Of a DNA stretch of 64,000 nucleotides, positions 20,831 through 29,725 are shown in pieces. Source of the stretch: Streptomyces sp. NBC_00539 (GTDB taxonomy: Bacteria > Actinomycetota > Actinomycetes > Streptomycetales > Streptomycetaceae); contig NZ_CP107811.1 in NCBI RefSeq assembly GCF_036346105.1, positions 5,041,501 through 5,105,500 of the forward strand, in the 5' to 3' direction. Every line of letters starts with the position of its first letter. Position 1 is the stretch's first letter. The position numbers were made by a program, and so were the translations under genes. The notes below the pieces were generated by a model. The model saw nothing but the letters and a program-made list of their open reading frames with translations, ran no database searches and was not told the origin of the DNA.

Positions 20831-22051
20831 GTGAGCGAGCAGACGGAAAAGACCCAGAGCGGCGTCGTCATCGTGGGTGCCGGAATGGCCGGGGTGCAGA
20901 CCGCGGTCGCCTTGCGGGAACAGGGCTTCACCGGCCCCGTGACCCTGCTGGGAGCCGAACCCCACCAGCCCTACGACCGGCCCCCGCTGTCCAAGGCGGT
21001 GCTGCTCGGCAAGGCCGAGGACTCCGCGTTCGACGTCGACTTCGAGGCCCTCGGCATCGGACTGCGGCTCGGTGTGGAGGTCACCGGGCTCCGGGCCGGC
21101 GCCCGCGAAGTGGACACCGAGGCGGGCCCGGTCCCCTACGACGTCCTCGTCCTGGCGACGGGAGCGCGCCCGCTGACCCTGCCGGGCTCCGGCGGCGTCC
21201 CGGGCGTGCACCTGCTGCGCACCCTGGACGACGCCGCCCGGCTGCGGCCCGTGCTCGCGGCGGCGCCGCCGGTGGTGGTGGTCGGGGCCGGGTGGATCGG
21301 CGCCGAGTTCGCCACGGCGGCCCGGGAGGCGGGCTGCGCGGTGACGGTGGTCGAGGCGGCGGAGCGGGTGCTCGCGGGAGCCGTGCCGGCGGAGGTCGCC
21401 GAGCCGATGGGGCGCTGGTACGCCGAGGCGGGCGCGGAGCTGCTGACGGGGGCCCGGGTGGCGTCCGTGGAGGAGGGCCGGGTCCGGCTGGCGGACGGGC
21501 GGACGCTCCGGGCGGACGCGGTGGTCGTCGGCATCGGTGCCCGGCCCGCGACGGACTGGCTGGCGGGGTCGGGGGTGGAACTGGGCCCGGACGGGTCGGT
21601 CACCGCCGACGCCCACCTGCGGACCTCCCTGCCCGGGGTGTACGCCGTCGGCGACTGCGCGTCCTTCCCCTCGGCGCGCTACGGGGAGCGGCTGCTGGTC
21701 CACCACTGGGACAACGCGCTCCAGGGGCCCAGGGTGCTCGCGGCGAACGTGGTGGGCGGCGGGCCGGTGGAGGCCTACGACCCGGTTCCGTACTTCTGGT
21801 CGGAGCAGTTCGGGCGGTTCGTGCAGTACGCGGGGCACCACGGCGCGGCGGACCGCATGGTGTGGCGCGGGGACCCGGCGGGGGCGGCCTGGTCGGTGTG
21901 CTGGCTGCGGGACGGGGCGCTGGTGGCGGTCCTGGCGGTGGGGCGGCCCCGGGACCTGGCGCAGGGCCGCCGGCTGATCGAGGCGGGCACGGCGCTCACG
22001 GTGGCCGGCGTCTCGGACCCCGACACCCCGCTCAAGTCGGCGGTGGCCTGA
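20831..22051 (+). CDS. FAD-dependent ferredoxin reductase-type oxidoreductase
   Basis: 406 residues of the pyridine nucleotide-disulfide/ferredoxin reductase family: FAD motif VVIVGAGMAGVQTAVALREQG, PYDRPPLSKA, the NAD-binding VVVVGAGWIGAEFATAAREAG and the C-terminal GVYAVGDCASF. These enzymes pass electrons from NAD(P)H to ferredoxins of P450s or dioxygenases; none is adjacent. It is divergent from the thi operon. GTG at 20831 is preferred over ATG at 20801 because of the -10 placement. Confidence 0.87.
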   Translation: MSEQTEKTQSGVVIVGAGMAGVQTAVALREQGFTGPVTLLGAEPHQPYDRPPLSKAVLLGKAEDSAFDVDFEALGIGLRLGVEVTGLRAGAREVDTEAGPVPYDVLVLATGARPLTLPGSGGVPGVHLLRTLDDAARLRPVLAAAPPVVVVGAGWIGAEFATAAREAGCAVTVVEAAERVLAGAVPAEVAEPMGRWYAEAGAELLTGARVASVEEGRVRLADGRTLRADAVVVGIGARPATDWLAGSGVELGPDGSVTADAHLRTSLPGVYAVGDCASFPSARYGERLLVHHWDNALQGPRVLAANVVGGGPVEAYDPVPYFWSEQFGRFVQYAGHHGAADRMVWRGDPAGAAWSVCWLRDGALVAVLAVGRPRDLAQGRRLIEAGTALTVAGVSDPDTPLKSAVA

Positions 22052-22132
22052 CGGGCCCCGCCCGAGGGGGGCGGGACCCGGACGGGGTGGTCCAGGTACC
22101 GGCGGCGAGTCCGAGATGGCAGGCTTGTGCCC

Positions 22133-22498
22133 GTGACCGAGATTGACGCAAAGATCGATGCCCTTGTCCCCGCCTGGCTCTACCTCCCCGACATCGCCGA
22201 GATGCTCGACATCGAAGTGACCCGGGTCCGCCAGCTGGTCAAGGAAGGTCAGCTGCTCGCGGTGCGCCGCGGCGAGAACCGCTCCCTCCAGGTCCCCGCA
22301 CCCTTCATCGACGGCGACAAGATCGTCAAGGGGCTCACCGGTCTGCTGACCGTCCTGCGCGACGACGGCTTCTCCGACGAGGAGATCCTGGAGTGGATGT
22401 TCACCCCCGACCCGACCCTCCCCGGCACCCCCGCCCAGGCGCTGAGCGAGAATCGTGGCACGGAGGTGAAGCGCCGCGCTCAGGCGCTCGCCCTCTGA
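22133..22498 (+). CDS. Rv2175c-family DNA-binding protein
   Basis: 121 residues with an N-terminal winged/merR-like helix-turn-helix (YLPDIAEMLDIEVTRVRQLVKEGQLLAVRRG) and a conserved C-terminal region (LTGLLTVLRDDGFSDEEILEWMFTPDPTLPGTPAQAL). I recognise the family of M. tuberculosis Rv2175c, a DNA-binding substrate of a Ser/Thr kinase. A PASTA kinase gene lies about 4 kb away, which is suggestive only. CAGGCT ends seven bases before the chosen GTG, consistent with a leaderless mRNA; GTG at 22127 is an alternative. Confidence 0.85.
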   Translation: MTEIDAKIDALVPAWLYLPDIAEMLDIEVTRVRQLVKEGQLLAVRRGENRSLQVPAPFIDGDKIVKGLTGLLTVLRDDGFSDEEILEWMFTPDPTLPGTPAQALSENRGTEVKRRAQALAL

Positions 22499-22585
22499 CC
22501 GACCCGCGCACGAAGTGACGTACTGATCCACCCGGTGTACGGGCCCGCGCGGCCCGTACACCGCCACGACCACGGGGGTACACCC

Positions 22586-23218
22586 ATGCTGCTGTCCGAC
22601 GCCCGGCTCTACCTGTGCACGGACGCCCGCAAGCGGCAGGGCGACCTTCCCGAGTTCCTCGACGCCGCCCTGGCCGGCGGGGTGGACATCGTCCAGCTCC
22701 GCGACAAGGGCATGGAGGCCGGCGAGGAACTCGAACACCTCCAGGTCTTCGCCGACGCCGCCCGCCGCCACGGCAAGCTGCTCGCCGTCAACGACCGCGC
22801 CGACGTCGCGCACGCCATCGGCTCCGACGTGCTCCACCTCGGCCAGGGCGACATACCCGTCCCCGCCGCCCGCGCCATCCTCGGCGGGTCCGTCCTCGTC
22901 GGCCGCTCCTGCCACGCCGAATCCGAAGTCGACGCGGCCGCCGCCGAGCCCGGCGTGGACTACTTCTGCACCGGCCCCTGCTGGCCCACCCCCACCAAGC
23001 CCGGCCGCCACGCCCCTGGCCTCGGCCTCGTGCGGTACGCGGCCTCCCTGCGCCAGGACCGTCCCTGGTTCGCGATCGGCGGCATCGACGCCACGAACCT
23101 GGACGAGGTGCTCGACGCCGGCGCCACCCGGATCGTGGTCGTACGCGCCCTCACCGAGGCCACCGACCCCGGCGCCGCCGCCGCCGAACTGGCCAAGCGG
23201 GTCCGCGAGCGCGCGTGA
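22586..23218 (+). CDS. thiE: Thiamine-phosphate synthase
   Basis: Joins the pyrimidine and thiazole moieties to give thiamine monophosphate. The 210-residue TIM barrel shows YLCTD, the pyrophosphate-binding [34 protein letters not shown] and the substrate loop [19 protein letters not shown]. It is not in the thiO-thiS-thiG operon and I see no TPP riboswitch directly before it. The usual TPP-type threonine loop reads TxTK here with a Trp-Pro insertion, as in other actinobacteria. The ribosome site is weak (GGGGGTA). Confidence 0.92.
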   Translation: MLLSDARLYLCTDARKRQGDLPEFLDAALAGGVDIVQLRDKGMEAGEELEHLQVFADAARRHGKLLAVNDRADVAHAIGSDVLHLGQGDIPVPAARAILGGSVLVGRSCHAESEVDAAAAEPGVDYFCTGPCWPTPTKPGRHAPGLGLVRYAASLRQDRPWFAIGGIDATNLDEVLDAGATRIVVVRALTEATDPGAAAAELAKRVRERA

Positions 23219-23240
23219 CGGGCCCCCGCCGCCTGCACGA

Positions 23241-23288
23241 GCCGTCCGAAGCGCCGTCCGAAGCGCCGTCCAAAAGGCTGTCCAAAAG
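23241..23288. repeat. 12-bp tandem repeat (four units)
   Basis: Units GCCGTCCGAAGC, GCCGTCCGAAGC, GCCGTCCAAAAG and GCTGTCCAAAAG follow one another between thiE and metF. The A-rich second pair is unusual for the local base composition. Confidence 0.7.
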
Positions 23289-23334
23289 GCGGACCGGGCT
23301 ACGAGACCGGCCACCCCCCGTCTAACCTGCCCGT

Positions 23335-24249
23335 ATGGCCTCTGGTACCGCTTCCACCTGGTCGGATCGTGCACACACGGTCCGCGACCTCCTCGCGTCC
23401 GGGAGCTCGTACTCCTTCGAGTTCTGGGCTCCCAAGACCGAGAAGGGCGAGCGCAACCTCTGGAACGCCCTGCGCCGGATCGAAGCGGTGGCCCCCAGCT
23501 TCGTCTCCGTCACCTACGGGGCCGGCGGCTCCACCCGCGGCGGCACCGTACGCGCCACCGAGCAGATCGCGGCGAACACCACCCTGACCCCCGTCGCCCA
23601 CCTCACCGCCGTGGACCACTCCGTCGCGGAGCTGCGCCACGTCATCGGGCAGTTCGCCGACGCCGGGATCCGCAACATGCTCGCGCTGCGCGGTGACCCG
23701 CCGGGCGACCCCATGGGTCCCTGGGTCAAGCACCCCGAGGGCGTGGACTACGCGGCGGACCTGGTGCGCCTCCTCAAGGAATCCGGCGACTTCTGCGTGG
23801 GCGTCGCGGCCTTCCCCGAGATGCACCCGCGTTCGCAGGACTGGGACTCGGACATCCGGCACTTCGTGGACAAGTGCCGTGCGGGCGCAGACTATGCCAT
23901 CACGCAGATGTTCTTCGACCCGGAGAATTATCTGAGGCTGCGCGACAGCGTCCAGAAGGCGGGCTGCGAGACCCCGATCATCCCCGAGGTCATGCCTGTT
24001 GTGGGGATCAAGCAGCTCGACAGACTGCCCCAACTCAGCAACGCCGTCTTCCCCGAGGCAGTAAAAGACCGCATGCTCGCCGTCAAGGACGACCCGGCCG
24101 CTGTACGCTCCATTGGCATCGAGTTCGCCACGGAGTTCTGCGCGCGGCTGCTGTCCGAGGGTGTCCCGGGGCTGCACTTCATCACGCTGAACAATTCCAC
24201 GGCGACTCTGGAGATCTACGAAAACCTGGGTCTGCACCAGCGGGCCTGA
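23335..24249 (+). CDS. metF: 5,10-methylenetetrahydrofolate reductase
   Basis: Reduces methylene-THF to methyl-THF for methionine synthesis using FAD. The 304-residue barrel has [17 protein letters not shown] at the start, [21 protein letters not shown] and [17 protein letters not shown], all diagnostic of MetF. TAACCT at 23323-23328 is six bases before the ATG, so it may be leaderless. Confidence 0.95.
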   Translation: MASGTASTWSDRAHTVRDLLASGSSYSFEFWAPKTEKGERNLWNALRRIEAVAPSFVSVTYGAGGSTRGGTVRATEQIAANTTLTPVAHLTAVDHSVAELRHVIGQFADAGIRNMLALRGDPPGDPMGPWVKHPEGVDYAADLVRLLKESGDFCVGVAAFPEMHPRSQDWDSDIRHFVDKCRAGADYAITQMFFDPENYLRLRDSVQKAGCETPIIPEVMPVVGIKQLDRLPQLSNAVFPEAVKDRMLAVKDDPAAVRSIGIEFATEFCARLLSEGVPGLHFITLNNSTATLEIYENLGLHQRA

Positions 24250-24302
24250 TCGGCCGGCCCCCGTTTCCCGCGCGGTGGTCGGCCGTACGAGAGGGGCCAT
24301 GC

Positions 24303-25214
24303 ATGGGAATGACGGTCCTCTACATCGCGTTCGGCTTCGTCGCGCTGTGGCTGCTTGCCGAGGTCCTGATGCAGTACAAGGCCCGGCTCCGCTGGCGCCT
24401 GCTCGCCTTCGCCGGGTTCGTCGGCGTCGTCGCCGGGGTGGTGCTGCCGTCGGTGCCGGTCATCGCCGTCGGCGCGACCGCGTTCGCGGTGGGCCAGACC
24501 CTGGTGACGCTCTCCTTCCGCAAGGGCTTCGTGGCCGGCTGGGCGCTGCGCCGTGGCGGGGAACCCGTGCGCAAGGGCGGACGGCGCCGCAGCGGTGGTG
24601 CCCCGCGCCCGCCGCGCACGGAACCCGCGCTGGAGGTGACGGCGCTGGAGTACGGGACCGAGGGCGAACTGCCGGACTACGAGGCGTCGTCCGGGCGGGA
24701 CGCGGCCGGCCGGAACGACCCGGACGCGGGGGACGAGGACGTCTTCACCCCGCAGCCGGTGCCCGAGGAGACGGGCTCCTACGGGATTCAGAGTTTCGCC
24801 CCCCAGACGCAGGCGTACTCCGAACACCCCGCGCAGACCGCCGCCTTCGCCTCACCGTTCACCACGGCCGAGCAGGACGCCCACCAGTTCGCGGCGTACT
24901 ACGACCAGCAGGGCCAGGGCGGCTACGACTACTCCACCGGCTACCCGGGCGCCGAACAGCAGGTCTACGCCGCCTACTCGGACCCGTACATCGGCACCGG
25001 CGGCGTCGCCCCGCAGCAGGAGTACGACTACACCGCGTACGGGGACTACGGACGCCAGCAGTACTCCATGGACACCCCGCCCGGCGGGGTCTGGGTCCCG
25101 CAGCAGCGCGACGCCGCCCAGCCCTACCCCGCGGAGGACCAGCAGCCGCCCCAGCAGCCGCAGGGCTACCCGTACCAGGGCGACCCCGGCGGCTACGAGC
25201 AATACCGCTACTGA
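24303..25214 (+). CDS. Hypothetical membrane protein with Gln/Tyr-rich C-terminus
   Basis: 303 residues. Three hydrophobic segments lie near the N-terminus (about 4-21, 33-52 and 53-72), followed by a basic stretch and a long disordered tail rich in Gln, Tyr, Gly and Pro (YDQQGQGGYDYSTGYPG-type), ending GGYEQYRY. I recognise it only as a conserved Streptomyces protein of unknown function. The ATG has GAGGGG six bases upstream. The Tyr/Gln tail could mediate low-complexity self-association, but this is speculation. Confidence 0.7.
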   Translation: MGMTVLYIAFGFVALWLLAEVLMQYKARLRWRLLAFAGFVGVVAGVVLPSVPVIAVGATAFAVGQTLVTLSFRKGFVAGWALRRGGEPVRKGGRRRSGGAPRPPRTEPALEVTALEYGTEGELPDYEASSGRDAAGRNDPDAGDEDVFTPQPVPEETGSYGIQSFAPQTQAYSEHPAQTAAFASPFTTAEQDAHQFAAYYDQQGQGGYDYSTGYPGAEQQVYAAYSDPYIGTGGVAPQQEYDYTAYGDYGRQQYSMDTPPGGVWVPQQRDAAQPYPAEDQQPPQQPQGYPYQGDPGGYEQYRY

Positions 25215-25277
25215 GCCGCCCGGGGCCCCTACAGGGCCGTACAGGGCCCTTCAGGGGGCCGTGGCCGTGCGGGGCCG

Positions 25278-26675
25278 TCAACGCGAGCCGCGGAACCCGG
25301 TGCCCTCCACGATCAGCCCGGCCACCAGGGCGCCGGTCATCCCGGCGTGCGGGAGGCCGCCGCCCGGGTGGGCCCAGCCGCCCGCGAGGTACAGCCCGGG
25401 CAGGGCGGTGGTGTTCGCGGGGTACAGCAGCCGGCCGCCGGCCCCGGCCAGCGCGGGAGCCGGGACCGCGCCGTCCACCGCGCCCGTGGCTTCCGCGATG
25501 TCGGCCGGGGTGCGCAGCTCGTGCCACAGCAGCCGCTCCCGCAGCCCGGGCACGGCGCGGTCGGCCGCCGCCAGCAGCTCCCCGGCCGAGGGCGCCGCAC
25601 CGGGGGCCGCGACGGCCTGCACGGTGACGGCCTCGTGCTCCGCGTCGGGCACCGCGGCCGGGTCGTCCGGGCGCAGCACGGTGACGCCGCCCCCGGCCAG
25701 GGTGCGGTGCACGGCGTCCGCCGGGCGAGCCCCGCGCAGGGCGAGGAACAGGGTGTACCGGGCGCGCGGCCCGGTGCTCCGGGCGGGCGCGGAACCCGGC
25801 GCGAGCGGGATGGCCAGCGTCCTCGGGTCCACCCCGCACACCACCGCGTCCGCCTCCACCGCCCCGCCGTCGGCCAGCAGCAGCCCGGCCGCCCGGCCGC
25901 CCTCCTCCACGACCTCCCGGACCCCGGCGCCGAAGACGAAGTCGACCTTCCGCTCCCGGCACCGCTCGTGGACGGCGGTGGCCAGCGCCCGCAGCCCACC
26001 GCGCACGTACCAGCTCCCGAAGGTCTGCTCCATGTACGGCAGCACCGCCGCGGAGGCGGGCGTCGTCGCCGGGTCCAGCCCGTACGCGAGCACCCGCTCG
26101 GCGAGCAACTGCGCCAGCGGGCCGCCCAGCTCGCGCGCGGCGACCTCGGCCAGGGTGGGCGGCCGGCGCCGCAGCAGGCCGCTCCTGCGCAGCGCGGGGT
26201 ACGGATCCTCGCCCAGCGCCTGCCGGTCGGGGCGCAGCGGCTCCTCCAGCAGGGGGCGCCGGGTCGCGTCCCAGGCGTCCCGGGCGCGGCCGAGCACGTC
26301 GCTCCAGCGGGCCCCGGCGCCGGCCCCGAAGGCCTGGTCCAGGGCGGCGGCCGAGCCGCCGCGGGAGGCGTTGGGCAGGGTCACCACCGTGCCGTCGGGC
26401 AGCACGTGCCGAACGGCGGGGTCGACCTGCACGAGGTCGACGCACTCCTCCAGGGGCCGTTTGCCGGTCTTGACGAACAGGTCGCGGTAGACGGCGGGCA
26501 GGTGCAGCAGTCCGGGGCCGGTGTCGAAGGCGAAGCCGTCGCGTGCGTACCGTCCCACGGCGCCGCCGTAGGTGGAGCCGCGCTCGTACACCGTCACCCG
26601 GTGGCCCGCCACGGCCAGCCGGGCCGCCGTCGCCATCGCGCCCATGCCGGCGCCGATCACCGCAATTCGTGCCAT
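25278..26675 (-). CDS. CrtI-like FAD-dependent oxidoreductase (phytoene desaturase family)
   Basis: 465 residues: N-terminal FAD motif IAVIGAGMGAMATAARLAVAGHRVTVYERG, a GRYARDGFAFDTGPGLLHLP substrate-domain start and the C-terminal GLYLAGGWAHPGGGLPHAGMTGALVAGLIV typical of CrtI and related carotenoid desaturases or isomerases. No other carotenoid gene is nearby, so its substrate is unknown. TAGGCT at 26683-26688 (minus) ends seven bases before the ATG, pointing to a leaderless mRNA. Confidence 0.85.
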   Translation of the reverse strand: MARIAVIGAGMGAMATAARLAVAGHRVTVYERGSTYGGAVGRYARDGFAFDTGPGLLHLPAVYRDLFVKTGKRPLEECVDLVQVDPAVRHVLPDGTVVTLPNASRGGSAAALDQAFGAGAGARWSDVLGRARDAWDATRRPLLEEPLRPDRQALGEDPYPALRRSGLLRRRPPTLAEVAARELGGPLAQLLAERVLAYGLDPATTPASAAVLPYMEQTFGSWYVRGGLRALATAVHERCRERKVDFVFGAGVREVVEEGGRAAGLLLADGGAVEADAVVCGVDPRTLAIPLAPGSAPARSTGPRARYTLFLALRGARPADAVHRTLAGGGVTVLRPDDPAAVPDAEHEAVTVQAVAAPGAAPSAGELLAAADRAVPGLRERLLWHELRTPADIAEATGAVDGAVPAPALAGAGGRLLYPANTTALPGLYLAGGWAHPGGGLPHAGMTGALVAGLIVEGTGFRGSR

Positions 26676-26682
26676 GCGGTGG

Positions 26683-26688
26683 AGCCTA
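26683..26688 (-). promoter_or_regulatory. -10 of the CrtI-like gene (leaderless)
   Basis: TAGGCT on the minus strand, seven bases from the ATG at 26675. Confidence 0.45.
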
Positions 26689-26719
26689 CCGAGCGGGCCG
26701 GGAACAGGATCGACCGAGG

Positions 26720-27346
26720 TCAGTAGGGCGGTGTGCCCGTCACCCGGCGGCTTTCGGCGGCCAGCCGCCGCTCCTCGCGGCGCTGGGCCCGGCGGCGCAG
26801 GTAGCGGCGGATCCGGGTCCAGAGGTAGACCACCAGGGCCAGGCCCGCGGCGAGCAGCACGGCCGCGATCAACGCCGCCGCCCGGGGGTTGAACATCGCG
26901 AAGGTGACGAGGCCGGCCACGCCCAGGTCCTCGGCGGTGCTGAGCACGATGTTGCTGAACGGCTCCGGGGAGGTGTTCACCGCCATGCGGGTGCCCGCCT
27001 TGACGAGGTGGCTGGCCAGCGCGGTGGAGCCGCCGATGGCAGCGGCGGCGAGGTCGGAGAGCGAGCCGCTCTGCCCGGCCAGCAGGGCGCCGACCACTGC
27101 CCCCGCGACCGGGCGGATCACCGTGTGGACGGAATCCCACACCGAGTCCACGTACGGGATCTTGTCGGCCACCGCCTCGCAGAGGAACAGCACGCCCGCG
27201 ACGATCAGGACGTCGGGGCGCTGGAGGGCGGCGGGCACGTCGTCGCTCAGCCCCGTCGCGCCGAAGACGCCGAGCAGGAGGACCACCGCGTAGGCGTTGA
27301 TCCCGCTGGCCCAGCCGCTGGTGAAGACCAGGGGGAGCACTGTCAT
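26720..27346 (-). CDS. DUF4126 membrane protein
   Basis: 208 residues with about five membrane helices (GINAYAVVLLLGVFGATG, VLIVAGVLFLCEAVADKIP, PVAGAVVGALLAG, VAGLVTFAMFNP, AALIAAVLLAAGLALVVYLW) and a strongly basic cytoplasmic tail RRYLRRRAQRREERRLAAE. I recognise DUF4126; its function is unknown. It lies 44 bases from the CrtI-like gene start on the same strand, so cotranscription is possible. Confidence 0.82.
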   Translation of the reverse strand: MTVLPLVFTSGWASGINAYAVVLLLGVFGATGLSDDVPAALQRPDVLIVAGVLFLCEAVADKIPYVDSVWDSVHTVIRPVAGAVVGALLAGQSGSLSDLAAAAIGGSTALASHLVKAGTRMAVNTSPEPFSNIVLSTAEDLGVAGLVTFAMFNPRAAALIAAVLLAAGLALVVYLWTRIRRYLRRRAQRREERRLAAESRRVTGTPPY

Positions 27347-27366
27347 CGGGCCATCATGCCGCAGCG

Positions 27367-27402
27367 GAGAGGGACGGCCGCCGTACGGCGGCCGTCCCTC
27401 TC
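27367..27402 (-). terminator. Hairpin after the DUF3040 gene
   Basis: A perfect 18+18 inverted repeat (GAGAGGGACGGCCGCCGT and its complement) 36 bases after the DUF3040 stop and before the DUF4126 start. No T-tract follows. Confidence 0.6.
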
Positions 27403-27438
27403 GAAGTCACGTCATGTCGGACGGGGAGCAGGAGCCGA

Positions 27439-27840
27439 TCACTGTCCGTGTTCGTCGCGGCGGCGCTGCCACCGTTCCTCGATGCGGGTCATCATGGACC
27501 GGCGCTGCCGGTTCTGCCCGCGGGCCGAACCACCTGCACCTCCGGAGACGGGCTGCTCACCGGGCTTGGGTGCCTTGCGCCAACCAGTGACGACGAGAAC
27601 CGTGCAGGCCAGCATGACGAGGAAGCCCACCACGCTGATCCAGAGCACGCTCTGCCAGATCACACCGGTCATGAGGAGCGCGATACCCACCACAATGCCC
27701 GCGACTGCCTGGTAGACCCGTCGCCGGGTGTACGTGCGCAGTCCGCTTCCCTCAAGCGCTGTCGCGAACTTGGGATCTTCGGCGTACAGCGCTCGCTCCA
27801 TCTGCTCGAGCATTCGCTGCTCGTGCTCCGAGAGCGGCAC
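27439..27840 (-). CDS. DUF3040 membrane protein
   Basis: 133 residues beginning VPLSEHEQRMLEQMERALYAEDPKFA, the hallmark of DUF3040, followed by two membrane helices (~45-85) and a basic tail. The family is common in actinobacteria and of unknown role. GTG at 27840 follows GAGGAGG; an ATG five codons upstream is less likely. A clear promoter (27893-27921) drives it. Confidence 0.87.
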   Translation of the reverse strand: MPLSEHEQRMLEQMERALYAEDPKFATALEGSGLRTYTRRRVYQAVAGIVVGIALLMTGVIWQSVLWISVVGFLVMLACTVLVVTGWRKAPKPGEQPVSGGAGGSARGQNRQRRSMMTRIEERWQRRRDEHGQ

Positions 27841-28147
27841 GGGAGTCCTCCTCATCCGTCGGTCGCGGGGGGAGCGACCAGGGGTCCCTTTCAGGATAGG
27901 CGGGGAATCGCCCCCGTGACACCCGCCCTCTGCGCCAGGTTCGAAATTGCACCGCCTGGAAAAACACTGCCGGAAAAACGTCGCCTGGGAGAAGCGCAGC
28001 GTCAGACCGCACCGTCGCGGGCATGGTCAGTGAGGCGCTTATTCCCCAATGACCGGTCCGCCATGCCGACCGGTGTGCTCGATCATACGGGGACGGCGGC
28101 CCGTTCGGAGGGTGTCCGACGAAGCCCGTGCACGGCAGCTCCGCAGA
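27841..28147. other. Non-coding stretch with the DUF3040 promoter
   Basis: 307 bases between the DUF3040 start and the methyltransferase stop. Besides the promoter at 27893-27921 it holds a relatively A-rich patch (27940-27985, CCGGAAAAACGTC and GGAAAAACACTG). I see no gene. Confidence 0.5.
27893..27921 (-). promoter_or_regulatory. Vegetative-type promoter of the DUF3040 gene
   Basis: TGTCAC, a 17-base spacer and TATCCT on the minus strand fit the principal sigma factor consensus. The -10 is 52 bases before the GTG start. Confidence 0.55.
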
Positions 28148-28906
28148 TCAGGCGGGCTTCTCGCCCAGGACGTGCAACTGCGTGGCCACCGCGTGGAACG
28201 CGGGCAGCTCTGCGGCGGCCTCCTCCAGGCGCAGCAGCGCCTCCACGGCGCCGGGCTCGGTGTCCACCAGCACCCCGGGGACGAGGTCGGCGAAGATCCG
28301 GACGCCGTGCACCGGGCCGACTTCGAGTCCGGCTCCACCGACGACTTCGGCCAGCTGCTCGGCGGTGAAGCGGCGCGGCACGGGGTCGCCCGCGCCCCAG
28401 CGGCCGGCCGGGTCGGTCAGGGCGGTGCGGGCCTCGGTGAAGTGCCCGGCCAGCGCGCGGGCCAGCACCGCTCCGCCGAGGCCGGCGGCGAGGAGGCTGA
28501 GGACGCCGCCGGGGCGCAGGGCGGCGACGGCGTTGACCACGCCCTCGGCCGGGTCGTCCACGTACTCCAGCACGCCGTGGCACAGCACCACGTCGTAGGC
28601 GTCCCGCTCGACCACGTCCAGCAGGCCCTGGGCATCGCCCTGGACCCCGCGCACCAGTTCGGCGACGCCCGCCTCGGCGACCCGGCGCTCCAGCCCGAAC
28701 AGCGCGTTCGGGCTGGGGTCGACCACCGTGACCCGGTGGCCCAGCCGGGCCACCGGCACGGCGAACTTTCCGGTGCCGCCCCCGGTGTCCAGTACGTCCA
28801 GGACGTCCCGGCCGGTCGCCTTCACCCGGCGGTCGAGGACCTCCTTGAGGACCTCCCACACCACGGCGGTGCGGAGCGAGGCGCGGGGGCGGGACGTGTC
28901 CGACAC
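28148..28906 (-). CDS. Class I SAM-dependent methyltransferase
   Basis: 252 residues with motif I VLDTGGGTGKFAVPVARLG, acidic VVDPSP at the end of strand 2, GDAQGL and YDVVLCHGVLEYVDDP (motif IV). This is the small-molecule or ubiquinone/SmtA-like class; the substrate is not evident. The GTG start is chosen because GAGGAG lies nine bases upstream. It is downstream of the HEPN gene on the same strand. Confidence 0.85.
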   Translation of the reverse strand: MSDTSRPRASLRTAVVWEVLKEVLDRRVKATGRDVLDVLDTGGGTGKFAVPVARLGHRVTVVDPSPNALFGLERRVAEAGVAELVRGVQGDAQGLLDVVERDAYDVVLCHGVLEYVDDPAEGVVNAVAALRPGGVLSLLAAGLGGAVLARALAGHFTEARTALTDPAGRWGAGDPVPRRFTAEQLAEVVGGAGLEVGPVHGVRIFADLVPGVLVDTEPGAVEALLRLEEAAAELPAFHAVATQLHVLGEKPA

Positions 28907-29004
28907 GACTGATGACTCCTCGGCGTAGGGGCACCTCCCGGCGGCAGCCGGGGGAGGGCGGGCGGTACAGGGCCCCACCCTATTGCCTCCCGCAGCCGGG
29001 CAGG

Positions 29005-29499
29005 TCATCCCGCCTGCGGACGCTCCGGCCGGGGTCGAGGTACGCCCTGCCGGCCGCCCGGGCCGCCGGGCGCGAGGGCCAGCATCCGTTCGACCAGGCG
29101 CAGGAACATCCCGACCTCGCGGACCAGGTCGTCGGCGTCCCGGCCGGTCGCGGCGTCCGGTATGCCCGCCTCGGCCCGGGCCCGGCGTGCGGCGCCCGAG
29201 GCGAACAGGGCACTCCACTCCGTCAGCTCCGGCGCTATCTCGGGCAGTACCTCCCACGCGCTGCGGATCCGCGGCCGCCGGCGCGGGTGCACCGGCTCGG
29301 GCCGGGCGCGGGCGGCGAGGACGGCCGCGGCCGCGCGCAGGGCCGCGAGGTGTGCGGTTGCGTACCGCTCGTTGGGCCGGGGCAGAAGCGCAGCCTCGGC
29401 CAGGCCGTCGTGGGCCTTGGCGAGCAGATCGAGGGCGGCCGGTGGGGCCGCCGACTTCCTCGGGACGGGGTGGACAGGGGACGGGGACGGTGTGGCCAT
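29005..29499 (-). CDS. SAV_6107-type HEPN domain protein
   Basis: 164-residue all-helical protein. The N-terminal helices contain LLAKAHDGLAEAALLPRPNERYATAHLAALRAAAAVL, with an R-x4-H motif (RYATAH) of the HEPN fold, and the C-terminus is Pro/Arg-rich. I recognise the Streptomyces SAV_6107 family. HEPN domains are often RNases or nucleotide-transfer partners, but no nucleotidyltransferase or antitoxin gene lies next to it. The intergenic 29500-29725 holds the TetR operator. Confidence 0.78.
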   Translation of the reverse strand: MATPSPSPVHPVPRKSAAPPAALDLLAKAHDGLAEAALLPRPNERYATAHLAALRAAAAVLAARARPEPVHPRRRPRIRSAWEVLPEIAPELTEWSALFASGAARRARAEAGIPDAATGRDADDLVREVGMFLRLVERMLALAPGGPGGRQGVPRPRPERPQAG

Positions 29500-29686
29500 G
29501 ACGAACCTCCTGTCGATGCGTACTGCTGCGGAGCGACTGGATGGTGCGGGGGTGGTGCCGAGTGGTGCGGGGTGGTGCTTCGACTGACTGTCCCCATCGT
29601 GACGGGCCCCACTGACAATCGCGCTGACCTGCGGGTTCGGGCGGTTGGGCCCCCTCGTCGGGCGAAGGACGACTAAGCCTGATAGT

Positions 29687-29712
29687 TTTTGAACTGACCA
29701 GTCAGTTCAAAA
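29687..29712 (+). promoter_or_regulatory. Palindromic TetR-type operator
   Basis: Arms TTTTGAACTGAC and GTCAGTTCAAAA are perfectly complementary around a central CA. The site ends where the AGGAGGGGGG ribosome site of the ABC gene begins, so a bound repressor would cover the promoter or start. The last gene of the unit encodes a TetR protein. Confidence 0.75.
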
Positions 29713-29725
29713 GGAGGGGGGCGAC

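Noticed and set aside
22052-22080. Imperfect hairpin after the reductase gene (CGGGCCCCGCCC / GGGCGGGACCCG)
   Set aside because: Contains a C-A mismatch and is only weakly supported as a terminator, so not listed as a feature.
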